Origin: JAQUGA01 sp964521105
GTDB taxonomy: Bacteria > Bacteroidota > Bacteroidia > Bacteroidales > WCHB1-69
NCBI GenBank assembly: GCA_964521105.1
Contig: CAZFPO010000073.1
Span: 1-14,241, forward strand
Direction: 5' to 3'
Length of the DNA stretch: 14,241 nt
Each line of letters opens with the position of its first letter. Position 1 is the stretch's first letter. Made by a program: the position numbers and the translations under genes. Positions 1 to 5,355 of this stretch are shown here, piece after piece. The notes under the pieces are model-generated. The model was given only the letters and a program-made list of their open reading frames with translations. It had not been told where the DNA came from and made no database searches.

Positions 1-54
1 CTAGTTGCAATTGGATTAAAGCGTTTTTGATTTTTTATCGGACAATAGTGAAAA

Positions 55-250
55 TGAATTGATTTTGTCATAAAATTTGCAACATCGAAGCAAATTTTTC
101 GCCAAAATCTTTTAAAATTTTCACACATATAAGGCTACCAATATTCGACACTAACGGTGTCTCAATTTTTAGCTTCATCAGAGTCCCATGCAGGAGACTC
201 TGATGTGAAGAAAATCTACTACAATAATAAACAATTGTAGTAGATTTGTG
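55..250 (+). repeat. four-hairpin intergenic repeat, unit A
   Basis: First copy of a ~195-nt repeat family seen at least seven times in this window, always in this orientation. Hairpin 1 (61-109) has outer arms GATTTTG/CAAAATC, an internal loop, and inner arms AAAATTTGC (72-80)/GCAAATTTT (90-98). Hairpin 2 is a GACAC/GTGTC stem near 145-160. Hairpin 3 is a perfect 10-bp stem, CATCAGAGTC (176-185)/GACTCTGATG (196-205). Hairpin 4 is a perfect 14-bp stem (212-225 with 234-247) whose sequence is unrelated to hairpin 4 in other copies. No protein-coding gene is supported here. Confidence 0.8.
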
Positions 251-269
251 CAAATTATTTGTTTAACAC

Positions 270-366
270 CTCACTCATAATGCTTTTTTTTACTCAGCAG
301 AGGCTCCTAAAAGAGGCACTCTAGGAAAAAAATCCTTGCTGTTGATAATACGAACAAGGGCTGAAA
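270..366 (+). repeat. degenerate remnant of the four-hairpin repeat, unit B
   Basis: Only the hairpin 3/4 half of the unit is recognisable: decayed CTCC/AGAG-type arms around 300-322, a 5-bp CCTTG/CAAGG stem near 334-359, and the family's trailing GGGCTGAAAATTACATCAAA before the next unit. It reads as an old truncated copy. Confidence 0.5.
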
Positions 367-375
367 ATTACATCA

Positions 376-575
376 AATGAATTGATTTTGTTACAAAATT
401 TGCAATATCAAGGCAAATTTTTCGCCAAAATCATTTAACTTTTAACAACTTATGGCTACAAATATTCGACACCTTCGGAGTCGAAATTTTAGCTTCACCC
501 AAGTTCCATGCTGGAGACTCAGATGGGGAGAAAATCCTTGTTGGTGAAAACACCAACAAGTGCTGAAACGGAAAA
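376..575 (+). repeat. four-hairpin intergenic repeat, unit C
   Basis: Near full-length copy. Hairpin 1 spans 384-432 with the GATTTTG/CAAAATC arms and the AAATTTGC/GCAAATTT inner stem. Hairpin 2 is CGACACC-TTC-GGAGTCG (one mismatch). Hairpin 3 is decayed. Hairpin 4 is a perfect 10-bp stem CTTGTTGGTG (537-546)/CACCAACAAG (551-560) closing an AAAA loop. Confidence 0.75.
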
Positions 576-584
576 TTATATCAA

Positions 585-712
585 AAGAATTGATTATGTC
601 ACAAAATTTGCAACATCGAAGCAAATTTTCCGCCAAAATCATGTATTATTTTTACATTATTTAGCTTCAAACATTTGACTAAGGTGTCTGATGCAAAACC
701 AAGAAAATTCAT
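585..712 (+). repeat. four-hairpin intergenic repeat, truncated unit D
   Basis: Hairpin 1 is present at 592-640 with one mismatch in the outer arm. The sequence then diverges from the family and runs up to the 3' end of the CAP-domain gene at 715. The rest of 1-714 is repeat units A-D and short AT-rich joins; no gene is seen there. Confidence 0.6.
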
Positions 713-714
713 TG

Positions 715-2007
715 TCATTTTTTATCTTCCAACCAAATTACATCTATGATGCAAATGTAATTTTTCTTGAATTGAAAATAGAGTTGCTTGTTTTCATATT
801 GAAAGAAATCAATAGCAAATCCCCACTTTTTTATGACTGCTTTGTCGGGAAATTCATTTAATAATGCTTGTTCAATTTTTTCAAAAACGGTTTTGTCGAT
901 AAAATCGACCAAATCTATTGGAATAATAAAGCATTTTTCGTTAATCTGGTGGTTCATTGTATAGAACAATCCCTTGTATTTAGTGGCTTTTAAATATCTT
1001 TTTTTGGTTGTTGTTGCGTAAAAGTTTTTATGCTTAGGGTTTTGAATCACAGTAAGTGTATCCTGTTTTTTAATGTATTTTAAATGATATAATGCCGCTA
1101 TTTTCATCCCGTTATCCAGAGTGTTTTTTTCGGATGGCATTAGCTTTTTTACAATTTCAAATGCTTTCGTTTTTAATTCAGCTACGCTCATGCTACTCGA
1201 AATTTTATTATTGTTCACAACAAAAGTGGGAACATTCCGCTTTGCCATTTCGCTATCCCAACTGATGGCAATTTGTTCATATTTATAATCGGGGTAGGAA
1301 AATGCAAAAAGGCTCGTTGCAAGTATGCATTGCTTGTCGTCAAAAACAAAAGCAGTGGCATGTTTGCCATGTTCAAAGTTGAGCATGTTTCGGTTATGTC
1401 CTTCCGACTTTTTCCATGAATCTAATGCCGTTTCGGCAATATATTTTGCAAATTCTTCAATTTTATAATAATTTTTACTTCCGAAGGGGAAACCACAAAG
1501 ATTTTCACCATTATAATCATGTCTTTCTCTATTTTCACGTACCCAGTTGATTCTACTGTCTTGCCAATATCCAGTTTGAAATTTATTATATGATTCTTCA
1601 AGGTGTTCAAATGTAATTGTAATATATAAGGAATGATTTCGAGCAGCGAGCCACAACTCCTCATCCCATAGTAACCACTTTTTTCCATTTTTAATACGAT
1701 ATTCGTTAATGAGTTGATGAAAATAAAATGCGGCTAATCGCTCAATTTGCATCATCGTATCGGTTTTTAACTCGCTGAATACAAGTGGTAAATCACGCTT
1801 TTTAAGCAACTTATCATTGAATTTTGATTTTATCTTAATTGGGTTTGGAGGAAAATTAGTATTAGTGTTTATTGACTCAGAATCATTTTTTTGCTCTGTT
1901 ACAACCTTCGACTTCTTCGTATTCTTTTTAGTTGTAGTTTGTGCATAAACAGCCAGCAAACTGCTCATAAAGATAAAAATTAGAAATATGGCCTGCTTAA
2001 TTTTCAT
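715..2007 (-). CDS. secreted CAP (SCP/PR-1-like) domain protein
   Basis: A 430-residue exported protein with a Sec signal peptide at residues 1-22 (hydrophobic run ending VYAQ) and a Lys/Thr/Ser-rich linker to about residue 60. A CAP superfamily domain covers about 88-238. It shows the family landmarks LINEYR (99-104), AARNHS with H125, GENL with E168, and SEGHNRNML with H204, which together resemble the CAP cavity His/Glu set. The C-terminal ~190 residues are not recognised. CAP proteins are secreted and often bind lipids or glycans; bacterial roles are mostly unknown. The gene is downstream of the DGR template repeat, ~390 nt beyond it with a repeat unit between, so it is probably a separate transcription unit. 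CAP assignment is fairly sure; function is not. Confidence 0.8.
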   Translation of the reverse strand: MKIKQAIFLIFIFMSSLLAVYAQTTTKKNTKKSKVVTEQKNDSESINTNTNFPPNPIKIKSKFNDKLLKKRDLPLVFSELKTDTMMQIERLAAFYFHQLINEYRIKNGKKWLLWDEELWLAARNHSLYITITFEHLEESYNKFQTGYWQDSRINWVRENRERHDYNGENLCGFPFGSKNYYKIEEFAKYIAETALDSWKKSEGHNRNMLNFEHGKHATAFVFDDKQCILATSLFAFSYPDYKYEQIAISWDSEMAKRNVPTFVVNNNKISSSMSVAELKTKAFEIVKKLMPSEKNTLDNGMKIAALYHLKYIKKQDTLTVIQNPKHKNFYATTTKKRYLKATKYKGLFYTMNHQINEKCFIIPIDLVDFIDKTVFEKIEQALLNEFPDKAVIKKWGFAIDFFQYENKQLYFQFKKNYICIIDVIWLEDKK

Positions 2008-2054
2008 GGTTTAAAATTAAGGTATTTTTGGTTATAAATGTAGATCAATTGGTT

Positions 2055-2250
2055 AATATACTCGATTTTGTCATAAAATTTGCAACATCAAAGCAAATTT
2101 TTCGCCAAAATCTTTTAACTTTTAACAACTTTGGGCTACAAATATTCGACACCTTCGGTGTCGGATTTTTTGCTTCATCAGAGTATCATACTGGAGACTC
2201 AGATGTGGGTAAAATCCTTATTGGTGAAAACAACAACAAGGGCTGAGGGC
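2055..2250 (+). repeat. four-hairpin intergenic repeat, unit E (solitary)
   Basis: Full-length copy between the template repeat and the CAP gene. Hairpin 1 spans 2064-2112. Hairpin 2 is the perfect CGACACC-TTC-GGTGTCG at 2147-2163. Hairpin 3 is 2176-2184 with 2197-2205 (one mismatch). Hairpin 4 is CCTTATTG (2216-2223)/CAACAAGG (2234-2241) with one mismatch. The remaining 2251-2367 holds no gene or motif I recognise. Confidence 0.75.
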
Positions 2251-2367
2251 TGGAGATTAAGGATAATCTACAAGCAAAAAATAGAGAGGTCATTCGGTTG
2301 CAAACCTACTAAAACTTTCCTGCATTTTTCATGTTTGCCTGTTTCAAGGCCGGGATAATAGCCGGTT

Positions 2368-2399
2368 TAACAGTGGAAATCCATCCTTCCTTTTAAGCT
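2368..2399. repeat. inverted flank element, TR-side copy
   Basis: A 32-nt element abutting the 3' end of the template repeat. On the plus strand it begins TAACAGTGGAAATCC and ends CCTTTTAAGCT. It is the inverted copy of the element at 4175-4207 that abuts the 3' end of VR1, with one substitution and one 1-nt indel. The two copies face each other and bracket the TR, RT and HRDC genes. Confidence 0.85.
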
Positions 2400-2523
2400 G
2401 GGGGAAACTAGGCGGAAGCCTATGTTGTTGTTGCGATTGTCGGGAGTGTTGTTGTTGCGATTCGCCGACCGGCAATTCTGTGCATTGTTGTTCCAACTAC
2501 CGCCACGCAGCACGCGGTTCGAC
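2400..2523 (-). repeat. TR: DGR template repeat (TR)
   Basis: Non-coding template for mutagenic retrohoming, starting 12 nt after the RT stop codon. It aligns without gaps to VR1 (4211-4334) over 124 nt. There are 14 differences, every one at a coding-strand adenine (14 of 34 adenines, none of 90 other positions), the signature of DGR adenine-specific mutagenesis. Read in the VR frame it encodes RVLRGGSW-NNNAQN-CRSAN-RNNN-TPDN-RNNN-IGFRLVSP. The Asn (AAC/AAT) codon clusters are typical TR content and give wide amino-acid choice without stops. The last ~20 nt (2400-2420, GC-rich) are invariant, as expected for the region where cDNA synthesis or integration initiates. Confidence 0.95.
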
Positions 2524-2535
2524 CCCTTTTAGCTA

Positions 2536-3534
2536 TTACCCAATTTTCATCATTTCATTATATTTTGTTCTTAAATTAAACGTGTTTGCATGTTTTGCAA
2601 AAGCAATTAATGGCAATACGTGAGCTTGATATTCCACTTGATTCCATTCTGCATTGTTTAGTTTATAGTTGTATTGTTTCAATTTTGATTTAAAACGCTT
2701 TCGACTGTTATTATTCAGAAATATTTTTTCGGGGAATAAAACATAACCCAAAAATGGCAAGCCTTTTTCGGACGAATTTAAGCAAAATGGTTTCAAGGTT
2801 AGCAATAAATTATGATTTATAAACGATTGAAATTCATTTCCAATTTTTAAAAGTTCGTTTTTATCGTTCGACCAGATTACCATATCGTCCATATAGCGAA
2901 CGTAAGCCGATGCCTGTAATTTTTCCAAAATAAAATGATCGGCATAAGCTAGGAAATGATTCGCAAAATACTGTGAGGTTAAATTTCCAATTGGCAATCC
3001 TTTGCCCACTTGAGTTTGATAACTATCAATTATTTGATAAAAAACATGAAGTAAATACTTGTCTTTAAACCTTTTTGCGAGCAACTTTTTTAAAACTTCA
3101 TGGTCGATGCTATCAAAATATTTGCGTACATCTAATTTCAGAAACCACTTGTATTGTTTTTGGAATTTAGAAGCATTTTCGATGGCAGCATAAGTGCCTT
3201 TATTAGTACGACTAGCATAACTATGAAATATTTGATATTTTTCAAAATTGGCATGACATACATTCATTATGGCATGATGCAACACCCTCTGTTTAAACGG
3301 AGCAGCACAAATAACACGTTCTTTTGGATCGTAAATGGTAAAATAATGATAGTTGCCTACGTTTACATTACCCGAAAGTAGTTCGTTGCGGAGTAGTTTT
3401 AAATTTCCATCTAAATCCTTTCTAAAATCATTTACTTCCTTTTTTCCCTCTTTTGCCTTTCGTGCTTTCCAAAACGCTATACGCAAGTTTTCGGGATCGG
3501 CAATTTTTTCTATTAGATTATTCTCGCGTTTCAT
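2536..3534 (-). CDS. DGR reverse transcriptase
   Basis: RNA-dependent DNA polymerase that copies the TR RNA with errors at adenines and supplies cDNA for replacement of the VR. Numbered from this 332-residue start, the domain-3 aspartate is D135 in KLDVRKYFD. The DGR-specific motif IGNLTSQ is at 182-188, where retrons and group II introns have QG...SP-type residues. The catalytic YMDD is at 214-217, followed by FLGY near 261-264. An in-frame ATG exists 30 nt upstream (3564), but MKR..NL..KI is the usual start of this family, so I prefer 3534. The start overlaps the HRDC gene by 17 nt, implying coupled translation. The length is normal for a DGR RT and no disruption is seen. TR lies immediately downstream. 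Confidence 0.95.
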   Translation of the reverse strand: MKRENNLIEKIADPENLRIAFWKARKAKEGKKEVNDFRKDLDGNLKLLRNELLSGNVNVGNYHYFTIYDPKERVICAAPFKQRVLHHAIMNVCHANFEKYQIFHSYASRTNKGTYAAIENASKFQKQYKWFLKLDVRKYFDSIDHEVLKKLLAKRFKDKYLLHVFYQIIDSYQTQVGKGLPIGNLTSQYFANHFLAYADHFILEKLQASAYVRYMDDMVIWSNDKNELLKIGNEFQSFINHNLLLTLKPFCLNSSEKGLPFLGYVLFPEKIFLNNNSRKRFKSKLKQYNYKLNNAEWNQVEYQAHVLPLIAFAKHANTFNLRTKYNEMMKIG

Positions 3535-4012
3535 CTTTTGTAACTTTTGATTTAAATAATTCAATCAATTGATTACCGTATTTCTCTACTTTTTTATCAC
3601 CAATTCCTGTTATCGAAATCAGTTTACCAACTTCCAAAACAGGCAAACGTGCAATGCCTGCCAGTTCTTCATCGGTAAATACAGCATAAGCCGGCACAGC
3701 ATCATTTGCAGCAATAGTTTTTCGACATTCACGCAGTTTAGAAAAAATGGCAAATTCATTTTCATTAAGCAACTCTTTGTAATCAACTTTTTGTTTCGAC
3801 GATTGTTGCTGAAAACTGCCCGTATTGCTGTTTAAGTAGCGAACGCAAAAACTCCAAAAAGCACTTTGTCCATTTTGATAAAAGCGTTGTTCAATTTCCA
3901 ACACCCTGTTGGATGTTAAAAAACGGTTCATTTCGGTAAGCTCAATGCAACGCATTTCTGCCTGCATTTCACCATTATCGGTTATTGGTATATTGAATAT
4001 TCGTATCTGCAT
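3518..4012 (-). CDS. HRDC-type DGR accessory protein
   Basis: A 164-residue cytoplasmic protein without a signal peptide. Residues 1-62 form a conserved block (start MQIRIFNIPI, then NRFLTSNRVLEIEQRF and a Trp/Phe/Cys-rich strand to RYLN) that I associate with DGR accessory proteins of Bacteroidota. Residues about 80-155 form an HRDC nucleic-acid-binding domain (LRECRKTIAA, PAYAVFTDEELAGIA, ISITGIGDKKVEKYG). HRDC proteins replace the Avd accessory protein in a subset of DGRs, where they are presumed to help the RT engage TR RNA or target DNA; that role is inferred, not shown. The gene begins 192 nt after the variable gene stop and overlaps the RT gene start, so it is co-transcribed with RT. 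Confidence 0.85.
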   Translation of the reverse strand: MQIRIFNIPITDNGEMQAEMRCIELTEMNRFLTSNRVLEIEQRFYQNGQSAFWSFCVRYLNSNTGSFQQQSSKQKVDYKELLNENEFAIFSKLRECRKTIAANDAVPAYAVFTDEELAGIARLPVLEVGKLISITGIGDKKVEKYGNQLIELFKSKVTKDETRE

Positions 4013-4099
4013 TTTTATTTTTTAAACTTGTATTATTTCTCAAAAATCCGACCGCTTGTTTCGGCAGGCTCAACAACCGTCTCGGTATTTATTTTTATC

Positions 4100-4168
4100 G
4101 CTTTGCCTTTTGGTCGTTCGTCTCTCTCGGCTCCGCTCGAGAACCGCCTCACTCCCTTTTGGCAAAGC
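4100..4168 (-). promoter_or_regulatory. long imperfect hairpin downstream of VR1
   Basis: Arms GCTTTGCC (4100-4107) and GGCAAAGC (4161-4168) pair perfectly. Inside them is a TTTT/TTTT internal loop and a GG/CC pair, and at the tip a small TCTCG/CGAGA stem. It lies 42 nt from the VR 3' end and recurs unchanged after VR2 (13983-14051). In the Bordetella phage DGR a hairpin or cruciform 3' of VR is needed for retrohoming, so a similar role is plausible; a terminator or mRNA stabiliser is the alternative. The arms are directly visible; the role is inferred. Confidence 0.45.
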
Positions 4169-4174
4169 TCTTTT

Positions 4175-4207
4175 AGCTTAAAAGGAAGGATGAATTTCCA
4201 ACTGTTA
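4175..4207. repeat. inverted flank element, VR1-side copy
   Basis: 33 nt on the plus strand, starting AGCTTAAAAGGAAGGATG and ending CCAACTGTTA. It overlaps the variable gene's stop codon by 3 nt. It is the reverse complement of the element at 2368-2399 apart from one substitution and one indel. Pairing between the two in RNA would give ~32 bp with one G-U wobble and one bulge. Confidence 0.85.
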
Positions 4208-5320
4208 CTGGGGGGAAACTAGGCGGAAGCCCATGCAGTAGTTGCGATTGTCGGGAGTGTAGTTGCTGCGATACGCCGACCGGCAACGCTGCGCATAGTA
4301 GTACCAACTACCGCCACGCAGCACGCGGTACGACTGTGCTGTGGTTGGTCCTTTTGGGTTATTTTGCGGGGAGCTTTTATAATAATCGGCACTATACCAA
4401 TCGCTACACCACTCCCAAACATTGCCGTGCATATCGTATAAACCCCACGTATTGGGCGAATAACTGCCTACGGGCATCGTTTTGATTAATGGAGTTGTGT
4501 TTGAATTACTACATCTATTATATGGGTTATCCCATCTATAATTTGCTTGCGATGAATTTAAACAATTTCCTGTATTAAACGGAGTGCTGGTGGCTGAGGC
4601 ACTCGAAGCCACAGCACGGCAGGCATATTCCCATTCGGCTTCGGTGGGCAAACGGTAAGTTTTTCCGCTTTTTTTGCTAAACCATTCGCAATATGCCACG
4701 GCATCGTTCCAACTTACATTGGTAACAGGACGACTACCCCGCCCCCAACCATTATCGCTTGGCTTGCTTCTGCCTGTGGAATTACAAAAAGCATCATACT
4801 GTTCGTATGTTACCTCATACTTCCCCATATAAAAATCGCTAAGTGTTACCGAATGTTGGTACTCATCATCGCCCCTGTTAACTTCACTGCTGGGGCTACC
4901 CATCATAAAAGTGCCGCCTTTTATAAAAACCATGTCGATGTTAACACCCGAAGATGACTCTGTGTAGTTGGAATTGGAGGAGGTAGCTACCAAACGCAGT
5001 TCAAAATCGAGGGTATTGGCTTCTAAACGAGGTAAATCAGTTAATACATTCCAAGTTAATTGCTTTCCAATACCAGCTTTTATTTTTAACAAAGTGCCTT
5101 CATTATTACTAATGCTAAAGCATTTTTTAAAAGCAGCTCCATCAATACTATACCACAATTCCATATCAAAACTCTGGCTTTCGGTAGCACCAGTAATTGA
5201 ATACGTGATTTGAATAGTATTGTTGTTCATACTAGCCGAAGTGATTTTTGCTGTTTGAGCAAACAGAAATGTTGAATTGAAAATTATCAACAAAACAGGA
5301 ATAATAGTTTTTAGTTTCAT
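4205..5320 (-). CDS. exported DGR variable protein, FGE-sulfatase/C-type-lectin fold
   Basis: A 371-residue target protein of the DGR. A signal peptide covers residues 1-21 (ends LFAQ). Residues about 25-112 form a beta-rich N-terminal domain of unknown type. An FGE-sulfatase (formylglycine-generating-enzyme-like) domain runs from about 127 to the end, with YRLPTEAEWEYA, GLYDMHGNVWEWCSDWY and RVLRGGSW. In DGR targets this fold acts as a C-type-lectin scaffold for ligand binding rather than as an enzyme. The VR encodes residues 330-371. Residues changed relative to TR are Y331, Y340-Y342, R345, Y350, S352, Y354, Y361, C362 and M363, so diversification has favoured Tyr over the template Asn, as is common in binding surfaces. 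The gene follows the WD40-caspase gene by 35 nt and precedes the HRDC gene, so it links the caspase pair and the retroelement in one apparent operon. Confidence 0.93.
   Translation of the reverse strand: MKLKTIIPVLLIIFNSTFLFAQTAKITSASMNNNTIQITYSITGATESQSFDMELWYSIDGAAFKKCFSISNNEGTLLKIKAGIGKQLTWNVLTDLPRLEANTLDFELRLVATSSNSNYTESSSGVNIDMVFIKGGTFMMGSPSSEVNRGDDEYQHSVTLSDFYMGKYEVTYEQYDAFCNSTGRSKPSDNGWGRGSRPVTNVSWNDAVAYCEWFSKKSGKTYRLPTEAEWEYACRAVASSASATSTPFNTGNCLNSSQANYRWDNPYNRCSNSNTTPLIKTMPVGSYSPNTWGLYDMHGNVWEWCSDWYSADYYKSSPQNNPKGPTTAQSYRVLRGGSWYYYAQRCRSAYRSNYTPDNRNYCMGFRLVSPQ
4211..4334 (-). repeat. VR: DGR variable repeat VR1
   Basis: 124-nt C-terminal segment of the variable gene, matching TR (2400-2523) with 14 substitutions, all at TR adenines. 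Clear examples are AAC to TAC (four times), AAT to TAT, AAT to CGT, AAC to AGC, AAC to TGC and ATA to ATG. The 3' 20 nt before the stop (FRLVSP, GC-rich) are identical to TR and would be the initiation-of-homology region. The boundary on the 5' side is at S330, where homology stops. Confidence 0.95.
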
Positions 5321-5355
5321 ACATTTAGTTTCAAATTATTGAAATAACAGACTGT

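Larger units (their letters stand above)
4098..4358. repeat. 261-bp exact repeat, copy 1 (VR1, its 3' flank and gene end)
   Basis: Identical base for base to 13981-14241 at an offset of 9883. It contains the end of the variable gene, the whole VR, the inverted flank element and the downstream hairpin. The match stops sharply at 4098 on the left (4097 A versus T). On the right it is cut only by the window edge, so the true repeat may be longer. Confidence 0.95.

Noticed and set aside
212..247. Cas12a-type direct repeat (TCTAC...GTAGAT-like stem)
   Set aside because: The resemblance is a short stem only; it occurs once, the arms are 14 nt with an 8-nt loop, and it sits at the hairpin-4 position of the repeat family.
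55..690. CRISPR array
   Set aside because: Units are ~195 nt, head to tail, with no short identical repeats separated by unique spacers, and no cas genes are present.
2536..3534. Reverse transcriptase from a retron, group II intron or abortive-infection system
   Set aside because: The IGNLTSQ motif, small size without maturase or thumb extensions, an adjacent TR and an adenine-only VR fit a DGR RT.
4021..4097. Mobile-element end suggested by CGGCAGGCTCAACAACCG near 4063-4079
   Set aside because: It resembles short palindrome-type repeats common in Bacteroidota intergenic DNA, but there is one copy, no matching inverted partner and no transposase in the window.
4028..4222. Plus-strand small reading frame in the VR flank, repeated at 13821-14105
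   Set aside because: The shared peptide end is explained by the exact 261-bp DNA repeat; the upstream halves differ, and it lies antisense to the variable gene end and hairpin.
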